Below, in pieces: positions 30,037 to 39,145 of a stretch of DNA of 39,797 nucleotides (position 1 is its first letter; the number at the start of each line of letters is the position of its first letter). The stretch comes from a virus. A program made the translations under genes and the position numbers. The DNA is taken from positions 1-39,797 of IMG/VR virus record IMGVR_UViG_3300031857_000485; one strand, given 5' to 3'. Below the pieces are notes generated by a model. The model made no database searches and had not been told where the DNA came from. It saw only the letters and a list, made by a program, of their open reading frames with translations.

Positions 30037-30747
30037 TTAAGCGGCGTTTACATTCATAGCAATCATCATTGCGTCGAATGGTGTAGTAATTTGACCAGTA
30101 ATACTAAAATCTGTGGTAGCGCCTGGAGTTCTTGTATCTATGGCTGCACCAACACGGTTGTTTGTGACACTTGTGTGCAGCCTAGTTTGACCAGCGCCTG
30201 AAGTCCAATTTACGGACCCGTCAGTGTCTTGCCCAAACACCCCCGCGATAGGGTACCTGTCTACAGCTCCTGACAGCGGGCTAGCTGTTAGTGTTGGGTT
30301 GGCGGTCAAGTCTGTATCAGTTACTCTTGCATTTAGTGGTGTGGTTTGATTTACATCATACAAATAAGCCCAAAGAAGGCATAAACGACTGTTAGAATCA
30401 AATGCATCTCTATCACTAGTAATAACTACACCCACTCCATCAGAAGCGCTTGGGTTTAATCTGTACCACAGAGAAAATTTTGATTCGTTTTGTCCACCTA
30501 TAATTGCTTGACCTACTGTAAAAGCCGCCCCATTTCTACTTACTGTAGCTGTATCAAAACGAAGTGTATTACTCCAAGTCCCTACCCAAAGCAATAATAA
30601 AGAATTGGGTCTACTTGGTAAGTTATCTATTATAGTGTCTATTGTAACGCTTGTTGATGCGGCAGGTGTAGTTATGTAAGAACCAACACTGTCTAGACGC
30701 ACTTTTTTACTTGTAGAACCTAACCCTATTACCCCAGGTAAAAACAT
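30037..30747 (-). CDS. Virion-associated beta-rich protein (tail fibre or decoration)
   Basis: This 236-residue protein is Thr, Ser and Asn rich and almost wholly beta, with no catalytic motif (SVTIDTIIDNLPSRPNSLLL, then LLWVGTWSN). Such modules are frequent in environmental phage structural proteins. Its neighbour upstream carries a recognised tail-fibre module, and the genes touch, so a fibre or tail-tip role is likely. Confidence 0.6.
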   Translation of the reverse strand: MFLPGVIGLGSTSKKVRLDSVGSYITTPAASTSVTIDTIIDNLPSRPNSLLLLWVGTWSNTLRFDTATVSRNGAAFTVGQAIIGGQNESKFSLWYRLNPSASDGVGVVITSDRDAFDSNSRLCLLWAYLYDVNQTTPLNARVTDTDLTANPTLTASPLSGAVDRYPIAGVFGQDTDGSVNWTSGAGQTRLHTSVTNNRVGAAIDTRTPGATTDFSITGQITTPFDAMMIAMNVNAA

Positions 30748-31127
30748 TAAGCGCTCACATTTCCGCCAACTATAAATTCATCAGCGACATGGCTTAGTAG
30801 CGTCATTACAGCGTACTGTGCCGCTGTTTTATTCTGAGAAGCTACAAGCCTAAGTGTTGTACCACTAGCGGAAAGAGTTATTTGGCCAGCGCCTTTTTGT
30901 ATAATACTACAACTAAACCCAACTCCAAGACCAGAAGGTACTGTTACTGTAATAGCCGATGCGTTATCACATACGACAAATTCACCGTTATCAGCAGCTA
31001 CTAAAGTATACGTTGTACCTGTCTGGTTATTAATAGAGCCAGACGATAGAGCAATACCTGCATCTGCTGTTATTTTGTTTGAGAAAATACCAGTAAATAT
31101 GTTAATAAAACTCGATAAATTGGACAT
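30747..31127 (-). CDS. Small tail-fibre module protein (NQTGTTYTL type)
   Basis: This 126-residue protein contains NQTGTTYTLVAADNGEFVVC, then SAITVTVPSGLGVGFSCSII and QKGAGQITLSASGTTLRL. This is a beta module I recognise at the ends of many phage tail fibres and prophage tail proteins. Here it is a separate gene. A related module is within the big collagen-like fibre (residues about 815-900). It touches the gene after it. Confidence 0.75.
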   Translation of the reverse strand: MSNLSSFINIFTGIFSNKITADAGIALSSGSINNQTGTTYTLVAADNGEFVVCDNASAITVTVPSGLGVGFSCSIIQKGAGQITLSASGTTLRLVASQNKTAAQYAVMTLLSHVADEFIVGGNVSA

Positions 31128-31133
31128 AAATCC

Positions 31134-31661
31134 TTATAGTTTAGTCAGGGTTGCGTGAATGTCCTGAATAGCTTCCTTATAAAAGGTGGCTGCAAATTCT
31201 TGGTACTCTGCGTTTCTAGTAGAGACCGAGGGATGTAATCCATACCCCCAAGTAGCGCTGAAATTACAAGAATACCCTTGAGGCCAATTCGTACTATCAG
31301 TATGAGGCGCGTTAACCATGCGCCAGTCTTTGCCTAAATAGTAGAACCAAAAATCTGTGATAGGAGGCCACTGGTGAGTGGGGTCGCCGTATGCTCTACC
31401 AGATGCCCAGTAAGGGCATATAACGGCTAGTTTGGCGCCGGGCTTTAAAACTCTATACATCTCATTCATAAAATGAGTACGTTCTTTATTGGTAAGATGT
31501 TCTACGAAATGAGAAGAATGTCCCTCATCTATAGAGTTATCCTCAAATGGAAAGCGCTCTGACCCTACATTAAACACATAGTCTACGCCGGGGAAAGGAA
31601 TTGCATCAATTCCCAGAAAACCTTCTTTTTTATTAGGGCCGCAGCCAATATCAATTTTCAC
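31134..31661 (-). CDS. SAM-dependent methyltransferase (type 11)
   Basis: This 175-residue protein starts at a GTG overlapping the glycosyltransferase stop (GTGA). Motif I is [19 protein letters not shown] at the extreme N-terminus, followed by VGSERFPFEDNSIDEGHSSH and VEHL, then EMYRVLKPGAKLAVICPY. These are standard class I methyltransferase signatures. The family acts on small molecules or sugars. Because it is encoded with a glycosyltransferase and fibre, it could methylate a glycan. Confidence 0.85.
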   Translation of the reverse strand: MKIDIGCGPNKKEGFLGIDAIPFPGVDYVFNVGSERFPFEDNSIDEGHSSHFVEHLTNKERTHFMNEMYRVLKPGAKLAVICPYWASGRAYGDPTHQWPPITDFWFYYLGKDWRMVNAPHTDSTNWPQGYSCNFSATWGYGLHPSVSTRNAEYQEFAATFYKEAIQDIHATLTKL

Positions 31662-32392
31662 CAGTTAATCCCCGTTGCTTTATCATAATGACCCACTAAC
31701 ACACTGCAATCAATCGCACAGCGATGCCCATGTTTTCTGGCCTCTTGCCAGAACGTTAAATCTTGAGTTCCCATGCCTTCTTTGTCACACTTAGTAACAA
31801 ACCAAGGTTTGGGTAGAGTCTTAAACATCGACATACGCCAAAGATTAAAACCCATTCCTGTCCCGCAGCATTCTACTAGTTCACCTGGAACTGGCGGCTG
31901 CGGCCGGAAGTTTAGGATAGGATCCTTAGGATCGCCCCAAATTTGAGGGACCCCACCCTCTCCTTTGGTCCAGTATAGACCACCAATACATGAGTACTCA
32001 GGGTGTGCGTCCATCTGTTTAATTAGCTGTACTACTCCATCTGGTGGAGGAGTATTGTCGTGTTCAATAGTAAGAATGTATTCCCACTGAGAAAGCTCTG
32101 GCTGGGCTAGTACCTGTTCAATAGCATTGTTATATGCATCTCCAACTTCCTGTCCTAGAGCAAGGATTTTGTAGTTAGGTTGGTTGGGCGGAAAAACTAG
32201 CGCCCAATGACTAAGAGCTACTTTAGTTGGAATATCGTAAGCTGCTGGCATAATGACAACAACTCTTTGATTTTTCCAAGAAGCTCCTTCCATAATTCTA
32301 TGGAAGGAAGCTTCAATAGACTCATTATGTCTTCCACCTCCGACAGTAACAAATTCTGGCTTATTAACTGTCGGCTCGTGAGTATTATACAT
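31658..32392 (-). CDS. GT-A glycosyltransferase-like protein
   Basis: I start at the ATG at 32392 ([14 protein letters not shown]), behind a strong AAAAAGGAA site and overlapping the fibre stop by 8 bases. This gives 244 residues. It has the nucleotide-sugar fold ([19 protein letters not shown]), a DxD-like [26 protein letters not shown] and a late [15 protein letters not shown] acceptor-site block. Phage GT-A enzymes of this type often lie beside tail fibres or hypermodified-base genes. The threonine-rich fibre immediately upstream is a candidate acceptor, which is inference. Confidence 0.8.
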   Translation of the reverse strand: MYNTHEPTVNKPEFVTVGGGRHNESIEASFHRIMEGASWKNQRVVVIMPAAYDIPTKVALSHWALVFPPNQPNYKILALGQEVGDAYNNAIEQVLAQPELSQWEYILTIEHDNTPPPDGVVQLIKQMDAHPEYSCIGGLYWTKGEGGVPQIWGDPKDPILNFRPQPPVPGELVECCGTGMGFNLWRMSMFKTLPKPWFVTKCDKEGMGTQDLTFWQEARKHGHRCAIDCSVLVGHYDKATGINW

Positions 32393-35300
32393 ATGTTCCT
32401 TTTTGGAAATAGAGGATAGGTGAACGTAAGTCGGCAGATGAAACACCTCTAATACCAGATATCGCTATAGAAGCGTTAATAGTAGAAGAAGTAGTAGCGT
32501 AAACCCCTTGTCCCATTCTAGACTGCATAGAGGTGAATGTATTTGCACCTAGCGGTCCAGAGAATGAGGAGTTGATCTGCGATACAACTAAGTTAGAGAA
32601 CGAAGCGTTAGCACCAGCGGAGCTAGTAGATGACCTGAAGGCCATCCAATAGTTGCTAGCAACTATAGTAGTCGTCCATGGGAATGTAGCTATACGAAGA
32701 CCTACATTTGATACGCTGTTAGCTGTGCCAGAGTGTGTAACCGTAGTAACGAATCTGGTTAAGTAAGCTGACGTTAGATTCGATCCAGTTGTAGTCTTAT
32801 ATAGGCCTACATCTAGTGTTAGACCGTAAGTACCAGTAGAGTTTGTCGCTCCACTGAAGTGTACGGGGAATACGACTCTATCTAGAGCCACATTCTGGTC
32901 TATTTCCATAGGTTGAACAAAGATAGTATTCTGTCCAACAGCGGCAACTACACCAATAGCGCCTTTATGAGGCTCAAAGCCTTCTAGAACGTATGGTTGA
33001 GTTCCCGCCGCACCTTGCACGCCAGTAGTACCCTGGCTGCCTGTAGTACCTTGGCTACCTGTAGCGCCTACGGCGATATAAGCTGTACTTAAGTCTTCAA
33101 ATACCCAGCCGTAGCCGGTTACGTATAGAAGACTAAATGAGGAGAAGTTAACGTCACAAATTAAGTTTTCCGCCAGATTTCGGATATTATTACCGTTTCT
33201 AGCAATAGTTAGATTATTTGTTCCCCACGTACCCTTGGGATCGTTGAAGTAGATAAGTTCATTAGCTGCCGGGGACGCGGGTAGCGTTGCAGTAAATGCT
33301 CCAGAGGTAGTGTCACAAGCGTACCCATTAGAGGTAACTGCGTTAAAGTTAGCGTTTTGGAAGGTATATGAAATACCCCCACCACCGCCTGCAGTACCTT
33401 GAGTACCTGTAGCACCTTGAGTACCAGCGCCTGTAGCACCTTGAGTACCTGCACCTGTAGTGCCTTGAGTACCTGTAGCGCCTTGTGTACCAGCGCCGGT
33501 AGCTCCTTGAGTACCGGCACCTGTGGCACCTTGAGTACCTGTAGCGCCTTGTGTACCTGCGCCTGTAGCGCCTTGAGTACCTGTGGCACCTTGTGTACCT
33601 GCGCCTGTAGCGCCTTGAGTACCTGTGGCACCTTGAGTACCAGCACCTGTAGCGCCTTGAGTACCAGCACCTGTAGCGCCTTGAGTACCCGTAGCACCTT
33701 GTGTACCTTCACCTGTAGCGCCTTGAGTACCTGTAGCGCCTTGTGTACCTGCGCCTGTAGCGCCTTGAGTACCTGTGGCACCTTGTGTACCTGCGCCTGT
33801 AGCGCCTTGAGTACCTGCACCTGTAGCGCCTTGAGTACCTGTAGCACCTTGTGTGCCTGCGCCTGTAGCGCCTTGAGTACCTGTGGTACCTTGAGTACCT
33901 GCGCCTGTAGCACCTTGAGTACCTGTAGCACCCTGTACGCTGGCGCCTGTAGCACCTTGTGTGCCCGCGCCTGTAGCGCCTTGTGTACCCTCAACACCTT
34001 GAGTACCAGCACCTGTAGCACCTTGAGTACCTGTAGCGCCTTGAGTACCAGCACCTGTAGCACCTTGAGTACCAGCACCTGTAGCACCTTGAGTGCCTGT
34101 AGCACCTTGAGTGCCTGCGCCTGTAGCCCCTTGAGTACCTGTAGTACCTTGACTTCCGCCAGACCCTTGGGTGCCTAGAGCACCTTGTGCCCCGCTAGTA
34201 CCTTGTGTACCTACAGTACCTTGCAGACCCACTTCGGCGCGGCTTTGAATAGCTACTAATACCTGTAAATCATCTGCAAAACCAGACGTGCCAGTTCCAC
34301 CAGAACTATCTAAAGTTACTGGTACAGTAACATAGCCTGTTTCTACAGTTATAGCTCCACTAACCTGCCAGATTTGATAGTTATTAGACTCAGAGGAGTC
34401 TTGTAAAACTATGTTATCTGGGGGAGTTAGTAGCCCTAAGTATATGTCTATGTCTAAACCACTAAAATCTAGATGATTTATCCATAATATAGTAGAAGAA
34501 GTTTGTGTGGCATTATTATATCTAACGTGGCCAGAGCCTGGGGGCGCGGTAGCCGCCGCAGTATCAATTAGGTAAATACCTAAGATACCTGTATTTCTAC
34601 CTGATACACCTATAGTACCCTGAGTACCTGTGGCACCTTGAGCACCTGTGACACCCTGTGTACCTGTAGCGCCTTGAGTGCCTGTAATACCTTGAGTACC
34701 TACAGCACCTTGAGTACCAGCACCTGTCGCACCTTGAGTACCAGCCCCTGTAGTACCTTGTGTACCTATCGCACCTTGTGTACCTGCGCCAGTAGCACCT
34801 TGTGTACCTAGCGCACCTTGCGTACCTGTAGCACCTTGAGTGCCTGTAGTACCTTGGGTACCAGCACCAGCAGCGCCTTGGGTACCTACGGCACCTTGTG
34901 TACCTGTAGTACCTTGAGTACCGGCACCTGTAGCACCTTGAGTACCCGCGCCTGTAGCGCCTTGAGCACCTGTACCAGTAGCACCTTGAGTACCAGTAGC
35001 ACCTTGAGTACCAGCGCCCGTAGCGCCTTGTGTACCGGCAGCACCTTGCGCGCCTGTAGTACCTTGAGTACCAGCACCTGTAGCGCCTTGAGTACCAGTT
35101 CCTGTAGCACCCTGAGCACCAGTTCCTGTAGCCCCCTGAGTACCAGTAGCACCTTGAGTACCAGCGCCCGTAGCGCCTTGTGTACCAGCAGCACCTTGCG
35201 CGCCTGTAGTACCCTGAGTACCAGCGCCTGTAGCACCTTGAGTGCCCGCGCCTGTAGTACCTTGAGTACCACTAGCACCTTGAGCACCCGCGCCTATAGT

Positions 35301-35804
35301 GCCTTGAGCACCACCAACACCTTGAGTACCGGCACCTGTAGCACCTTGTGTACCTGTATTTCCTAAAGCACCTTGTGCGCCCGTGGCACCTTGAGTACCC
35401 GCGCCTGTAGCCCCCTGGCTACCAGTATTTCCTGTATTACCTTGAGTACCTATAGCACCTTGAGTACCCGCGCCGGTAGCACCCTGTGTGCCGTCCGTAC
35501 CTTGAATACCACCGTTACCTTGTGTACCTGTAGCGCCTTGAGTACCCGCGCCTGTAGTGCCTTGTACACCTACAGAACCCTGTACACCTAAGCTACCTAA
35601 AATCCCTGCAGTACCTTGCGTGCCGCTAGTACCTTGAGAGCCCCCTGTACCTTGAGTTCCGGGAATACCCTGAACGCCTTGATCTACAGGCAAAGCAATT
35701 TCGACAGAAGGAGTGTTAGATACAGTTTGTATCTGCACTACTACTTCATTTTCTATTACTTCTGCTACTACTGTTTGACCAGGTACTAGGACATAAGTTG
35801 TCAC
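32385..35804 (-). CDS. Giant collagen-like tail fibre (1139 residues)
   Basis: The gene starts at GTG, sharing a base with the upstream stop. Residues 1-40 are a short beta head ([16 protein letters not shown]) that probably joins the fibre to the tail. Residues 41-402 are Gly-X-Y repeats (GTQ, GAT). Residues 403-520 are a globular insert ([17 protein letters not shown]). Residues about 525-805 are a second repeat stalk. A tail-fibre module ([19 protein letters not shown]) follows, then a brief repeat and a C-terminal beta domain (from [20 protein letters not shown]). Repeats carry Thr and Gln where collagens carry Pro, and a G-A-G interruption recurs. It is probably a receptor-binding side fibre. 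Confidence 0.9.
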   Translation of the reverse strand: MTTYVLVPGQTVVAEVIENEVVVQIQTVSNTPSVEIALPVDQGVQGIPGTQGTGGSQGTSGTQGTAGILGSLGVQGSVGVQGTTGAGTQGATGTQGNGGIQGTDGTQGATGAGTQGAIGTQGNTGNTGSQGATGAGTQGATGAQGALGNTGTQGATGAGTQGVGGAQGTIGAGAQGASGTQGTTGAGTQGATGAGTQGTTGAQGAAGTQGATGAGTQGATGTQGATGTGAQGATGTGTQGATGAGTQGTTGAQGAAGTQGATGAGTQGATGTQGATGTGAQGATGAGTQGATGAGTQGTTGTQGAVGTQGAAGAGTQGTTGTQGATGTQGALGTQGATGAGTQGAIGTQGTTGAGTQGATGAGTQGAVGTQGITGTQGATGTQGVTGAQGATGTQGTIGVSGRNTGILGIYLIDTAAATAPPGSGHVRYNNATQTSSTILWINHLDFSGLDIDIYLGLLTPPDNIVLQDSSESNNYQIWQVSGAITVETGYVTVPVTLDSSGGTGTSGFADDLQVLVAIQSRAEVGLQGTVGTQGTSGAQGALGTQGSGGSQGTTGTQGATGAGTQGATGTQGATGAGTQGATGAGTQGATGTQGATGAGTQGVEGTQGATGAGTQGATGASVQGATGTQGATGAGTQGTTGTQGATGAGTQGATGTQGATGAGTQGATGAGTQGATGTQGATGAGTQGATGTQGATGEGTQGATGTQGATGAGTQGATGAGTQGATGTQGATGAGTQGATGTQGATGAGTQGATGTQGATGAGTQGATGAGTQGATGTQGTTGAGTQGATGAGTQGATGTQGTAGGGGGISYTFQNANFNAVTSNGYACDTTSGAFTATLPASPAANELIYFNDPKGTWGTNNLTIARNGNNIRNLAENLICDVNFSSFSLLYVTGYGWVFEDLSTAYIAVGATGSQGTTGSQGTTGVQGAAGTQPYVLEGFEPHKGAIGVVAAVGQNTIFVQPMEIDQNVALDRVVFPVHFSGATNSTGTYGLTLDVGLYKTTTGSNLTSAYLTRFVTTVTHSGTANSVSNVGLRIATFPWTTTIVASNYWMAFRSSTSSAGANASFSNLVVSQINSSFSGPLGANTFTSMQSRMGQGVYATTSSTINASIAISGIRGVSSADLRSPILYFQKGTYV
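33385..34230 (-). repeat. Second collagen-like repeat block of the giant fibre
   Basis: This is DNA of near-identical 18- and 24-base units (GAT-GTQ and GAT-GA-GTQ codon blocks). Wobble changes are mostly at Ala and Thr codons. The units mutually align in many registers, so copy number is probably unstable. Long antisense open frames across this block (mostly Ser, Thr and Cys, or Leu, Val and Ala) are by-products of the repeat. Confidence 0.9.
34598..35681 (-). repeat. First collagen-like repeat block of the giant fibre
   Basis: The repeat uses the same GTQ/GAT vocabulary as the second block, with more variety near the head (GTG, GSQ, GTS). A segment of about 100 bases recurs twice around 34970-35240 with few changes, showing internal duplication. 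Confidence 0.88.
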
Positions 35805-36157
35805 TACACTGTTACCTCTGGCGTCAAGGTGATTTTGCCTTGCATCGCTCTTGTGACGTCGCCACTAGGTAGAACTACTTCTATGTCGAACACATAACTT
35901 GTAGCTTCTAGTGCTGTAGTATCTGCAGCACTTAAAGTTATTCCAAAATACCCTGTTCCAGTGTTTAAATAGGCTTTTCCATTTGCTATTGTACAAGATA
36001 AACTAGCGGTAGTTGATGTGTGATTCTTTTTTAACGACCCACGTATTGTGGCTCCAGTTAAATCTACTACTACGTTGTCGACCACATAGCGCATACGAAT
36101 AGGATAATCGGCGCCTTGTGGAACTACGTAATCTCTGGTAATTGGTTCGGCAATCAA
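35804..36157 (-). CDS. Tail/baseplate Ig-like protein (BppU-like)
   Basis: This 117-residue protein starts at TTG with GGGAG upstream. The pattern [36 protein letters not shown] and [19 protein letters not shown], followed by [10 protein letters not shown], matches the 'polar N-terminal, then DLTGAT' family of small phage baseplate or tail proteins such as the N-terminal domain of BppU. It is encoded just ahead of the giant fibre and overlaps it by one base, so it may be the fibre's attachment partner. Confidence 0.7.
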   Translation of the reverse strand: MIAEPITRDYVVPQGADYPIRMRYVVDNVVVDLTGATIRGSLKKNHTSTTASLSCTIANGKAYLNTGTGYFGITLSAADTTALEATSYVFDIEVVLPSGDVTRAMQGKITLTPEVTV

Positions 36158-36195
36158 AGCACTCCCTTTTGAACTTGCATCAATTTAGATACGAC

Positions 36196-36227
36196 AAAAA
36201 GGGATACAGATGCTATCTGCTCCCTTT
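36196..36227 (-). terminator. Intrinsic terminator ending the structured-RNA transcript
   Basis: On the minus strand, AAAGGGA pairs with TCCCTTT and an inner CAGAT/ATCTG extends the stem, followed by five T. It separates the RNA-rich region from the tail-fibre genes. The 38 bases between it and the next start hold a ribosome site but no consensus promoter. Confidence 0.92.
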
Positions 36228-37080
36228 CAAAAAATCAATAATACGGGAAGAGTGAGTCTAATGGGTACCATCCCTAAACTTCCCGGCGACCTCAGGTCGC
36301 TCTCCCTATGGTGTTAGGGCACCTGATTTGACCTTAGACACCACTGCTTAGGTTTTGTCAGGACTTATACTGGACTCGCTAGGCAAGGCGTACTCCCAGT
36401 GTGTCGGGGCACCTCAAGTTCAGGGCATTTAAGCCACGGACTTCCGAGTATATCCCACCAAAGGGCCTAGTGCCGGGTTACGGCGTTTAGTTGGAGCGAA
36501 GAGTGGGATTTTCACCAAAGAAACTACTTACGATCGATTTCGTTTCTCACGACCTTGTCTTTATATGACCTGCTCTGCCGGAGCTGTCTTCGCATAAAAT
36601 TGGTACGAGGAGTAAGAGTTGCACTTACATTGTTCTGTAAAAACAGAAGTCTTAGGCTTAGATGATCCTCGTATGGAGCGGGTAATCGGGAACGATCCGA
36701 CTTGGTCACGTTGGCAACGTGGGGCATTACCTTTATGCTATACCCGCAGAAACTTTGGAGAACACAGGACGCTTCCACGAGGTATTACCCCCTCCACGTT
36801 CCCCTGTGTTCTTAATCCTAGACAATCCTTTTCGCCTTGCTACCGGGCGTTCAATCGAGGCGATCGTGCTCCTCTAGCTAGCGGCAAGCTAGCGTGGAAT
36901 ATCTTCTCATTCGCCGTAGCTGATCCTCACTGGCAACACATTAGGGGCTATATACAACCCAGATGCTGTTCATTTAAGAAAGTCTGTGAAAGATGAGATT
37001 ATAGCTTGGCCTCTACCCGAACAGTTCCCGCCACGGAACACCCAAGCTTATTCTTTAATATCAAAAAGCAGAAATTTGTA
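36228..37080 (-). ncRNA. Giant structured noncoding RNA candidate 2 (GOLLD/ROOL-like class)
   Basis: This 850-base region has no convincing ORF but many perfect helices: AGCTTGG/CCAAGCT (37003-37009, 37042-37048) around GTTCC/GGAAC; a ten-pair arm AGAACACAGG at 36759-36768 with 36803-36812; CACGTT/AACGTG (36707-36721); a multibranch closed by TACGAGG/CCTCGTA (36604-36610, 36667-36673) holding GTAAG/CTTAC and TTCTGT/ACAGAA; ATCCCAC/GTGGGAT (36452-36458, 36503-36509); CCTGA/TCAGG (36322-36362); and GCGACC/GGTCGC (36286-36300). It ends at an intrinsic terminator. Size, phage context and tRNA neighbours fit ornate large RNAs such as GOLLD and ROOL. The exact family is not provable by eye. Confidence 0.65.
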
Positions 37081-37084
37081 GTAA

Positions 37085-37234
37085 CTAAGCTTTTTGCTTA
37101 AAAGGTTCCGTAACCATTTTATTTTGGCCGCCATACCTAGCGTCATATACAACCTTCACAAGAGTATCACGATCCTTAACTTCAGGGTGTTTCTCTTGAT
37201 ATGCTTTAAGCAATTTTTCTTCTAGTTCAGTCAT
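37085..37234 (-). CDS. 49-residue basic protein
   Basis: The sequence is MTELEEKLLKAYQEKHPEVK, then DRDTLVKVVYDARYGGQNKM and VTEPFKQKA. It has an N-terminal helix and is charged throughout, with only a weak purine-rich ribosome site (GAGAAAG). Codon use is like the neighbouring phage genes. It lies between the tRNA-Ser-like gene and giant RNA candidate 2 on the same transcript. Function unknown; an RNA-associated role is only a guess from position. Confidence 0.55.
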   Translation of the reverse strand: MTELEEKLLKAYQEKHPEVKDRDTLVKVVYDARYGGQNKMVTEPFKQKA

Positions 37235-37248
37235 TTTCTTTCTCGTAA

Positions 37249-37336
37249 TGGCGGAAGGGTGGCAGTGTCGATCTCCATACTGTTAAGTACCACTAGTTTT
37301 CAAGACTAGGTCCGGGGCCGCCCGAATTACCCTTCC
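37249..37336 (-). tRNA. tRNA-Ser(UGA)-like gene with irregular T-arm
   Basis: Acceptor GGAAGGG/CCCTTCC with G discriminator (a serine identity base) and encoded CCA; anticodon arm CTAGT-CTTGAAA-ACTAG giving UGA (Ser); and a long variable region of the class II kind. The T-stem pairs only with one bulged G, and the T-loop is ATCGACA, lacking U54. The D-arm is short and GC-rich. Its 5' end overlaps the stop codon of the preceding gene by 10 bases. Confidence 0.75.
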
Positions 37337-37551
37337 AGATTGTAATGCTCTCTAAACGTATTAGCGTCTAAAGAGTTAGAAAACATAAATCTAGCTATAC
37401 TATCATATGGTCCCATTCCATCTGTATAAACTATAGAACATTTAACGCTGCCGTAAAGTCGCGTGGCAAAATTGCACATTTCATTATAATCTACAGGATC
37501 TGGGACATATACTATATTTTTGTTGTCATAACCCATAGAGTTATCAGACAT
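37327..37551 (-). CDS. Hypothetical protein (74 residues)
   Basis: I start at the ATG at 37551 (MSDNSMGYDNKNIVYVPDPV), which overlaps the membrane gene by 8 bases. The product is acidic, with an alpha/beta pattern (NIVYVPDPVDYNEMCNF, SVKCSIVYTDGMG), and ends with its stop codon inside the tRNA-Ser-like gene. No family is recognised. Co-transcription with RNA candidates 1 and 2 is likely. Confidence 0.55.
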   Translation of the reverse strand: MSDNSMGYDNKNIVYVPDPVDYNEMCNFATRLYGSVKCSIVYTDGMGPYDSIARFMFSNSLDANTFREHYNLEG

Positions 37552-38032
37552 AACTTGCGCTAAGTATCCACAAGGCGATACCAAGGGAGGCTCCTGCTAA
37601 TAATTCAGCTACAACGATAGGGTCTTTAGGACTTAATTTACGAAGAGGAGTGTACCAAGCCATTGTATAGGCCATTCCACATCCAATTGAACCAGCAGCA
37701 CCAGCTAATAGTGCTATATGCCATGTATTGCTAAAAAATCCAGCAATAACGAACGGAATCACGAAAAACATTGATCTGGCAGTCATTATGCCGGCTTCAA
37801 GAGCTGGATTACCAGCATCAGTGCCTATATCCAGAGTTTTATACCAGCCTGGTATACGATAACAATACATTGCTAAAGCGGCTAATAAGCCAAAATACCA
37901 ACTACTTGTTAAAAAACCAGCAGCTAGACCTGTTAAAATTCCAGTCGCATAAATATTGCGGCCTGGAAACCACTCTGTCATGCCGCTTGCTCTATTCAGA
38001 AGCGCCATGATGGGGATGAATAAGTAGGTCAT
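37544..38032 (-). CDS. Integral membrane protein, several transmembrane segments
   Basis: I start at the ATG at 38032 (MTYLFIPIMALLNRASG), with AAGGAAGT just upstream. The 162-residue product has hydrophobic segments at about 1-11, 30-55, 88-103, 105-125 and 145-160 (IYATGILTGLAAGFLTSSW, FFVIPFVIAGFF, IALLAGAAGSIGCGMAY, LLAGASLGIALWIL). Gly- and Ala-rich helices suggest a holin-like or pore-like membrane protein, but no holin signature is definite. It is the first ORF after giant RNA candidate 1. Confidence 0.65.
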   Translation of the reverse strand: MTYLFIPIMALLNRASGMTEWFPGRNIYATGILTGLAAGFLTSSWYFGLLAALAMYCYRIPGWYKTLDIGTDAGNPALEAGIMTARSMFFVIPFVIAGFFSNTWHIALLAGAAGSIGCGMAYTMAWYTPLRKLSPKDPIVVAELLAGASLGIALWILSASYV

Positions 38033-38044
38033 ACTTCCTTTATA

Positions 38045-39139
38045 ACTACGGCACAAAACCCGCTAAGCGGTGAGGCCGGGATTTTCCACAATCCTATCAA
38101 CAGAGGTGGAAAGAAACTTATTGGAAGAATAGTAACCTTGAAGCGCTTTCTAGGTCCCACCGGGTGGGGCTACTATTCATCAAATAAGTTCGCTTGTCTC
38201 TTCTCAATCGTCGCTGGGCTAAAGCCAGGTCACATCTGTCCGAGCATCAAGAACTTATTAAGGGTTGAGAGTACGCCCTTTAGTAACAGTACTTTGAACA
38301 TTATTGGCCAACCTTGCGAGCTGGTTTTCGTTCTTTTTCCACTCTGACATTACAGAGTATACCGTCAACATCGCCGTTTTTAAGATCAGGCTGTAGATCT
38401 GTCACCGTACACTACTCTATACCTTCTTGCTCCGTCTGGCTTGTTACCAGTACATCCCCGCTAAGGGATTACGAATTTTCCAGTATAAACGAATTAGGCC
38501 TTGCGAGCTTCACTCGACTAGATTACCTTGCGGCCCTAGTATTAGATGTTTTTCATGCACGATCGAAGTAGTCTTTGCGTTTTTTTATGAGACAAATATA
38601 TATCCAAAATATATTGCCGAGTGTTGGTCGGCGATTGATTAACCTACTATGATGTGCTACTTCAGTTGCTTACTAAGGTTTTGCCCTAATAAATACAACA
38701 CACCACGTACTTTTCACCTGACGGCTACTAGGTCATAATATACGATTACCGTCTGTGCCGGCGTACCGCGTATCATTGAATGAAAGCTCTAGGTTTCAAG
38801 GCCTTAAACAATCACTCTACTAATTACTTCTACATACTGCTCTGTTTGGTATCCGTGAGGTCAGCACCACCTGTTACTCTCAAGGCCCTCCCTTGTCGGG
38901 TAGGGTAGCTCGTGTGTCCACGGCCAGCTTTCGTACTTATCCCCGTTTTGGACGAGGAACCTGTGTTTCAACAGGGAAGTTTTAGCTTGTATAGATTCAC
39001 CTCTTGCGAGGCGACAACTCGTAGGGAGCTGCCCTTTGGGATGGTTACCCACCTTGTGTGCCCTATACGGCAAATATTTATTTTGTAATCTCTTTTAAAT
39101 AATTCTTAATACAGATGATTTGATTGCTCTCTTCATCGT
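38045..39139 (-). ncRNA. Giant structured noncoding RNA candidate 1 (GOLLD/ROOL-like class)
   Basis: This 1.1 kb region follows a strong promoter and has no convincing ORF. Perfect helices include GAATAGTA/TACTATTC (38127-38134, 38171-38178), a nine-pair AATAAGTTC/GAACTTATT (38183-38191, 38251-38259), ACTCTG/CAGAGT (38341-38358), CTCGT/ACGAG (38909-38913, 38952-38956), CCTGT/ACAGG (38960-38975) and CCTC/GAGG capped by a GCAA tetraloop (39000-39011). GCAA loops recur at 38314, 38501 and 38528. The last 30 bases form a nested hairpin with TTTT. GNRA loops and long-range pairings are typical of compact ornate RNAs. No sequence likeness to candidate 2 is visible. Confidence 0.65.
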
Positions 39140-39145
39140 CCTTAC

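Noticed and set aside
33399-35591. Long antisense open frames, Ser/Thr/Cys-rich (+) and Leu/Val/Ala-rich (-), across the fibre gene
   Set aside because: They are by-products of a repeat lacking stop codons in several frames. They have no ribosome sites and low-complexity composition.
36524-36996. Overlapping ORFs on both strands (84 and 125 residues)
   Set aside because: Both strands are open because the region is rich in inverted repeats; composition is unlike the phage proteins and no start signals are present.
38861-39073. 70-residue minus-strand ORF MPYRAHKVGN...
   Set aside because: It lies within the densely paired RNA candidate, its residues follow the hairpins, and there is no ribosome site.
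36228-39139. Possible ribosomal RNA fragments
   Set aside because: Some phrases look rRNA-like, but no conserved 16S or 23S landmark continues beyond a few bases, and the region lies amid phage genes.
38045-39139. Group I intron
   Set aside because: An AAGGTATAG-like stretch recalls the R element, but I could not find matching P, Q and S elements or a split gene on either side.
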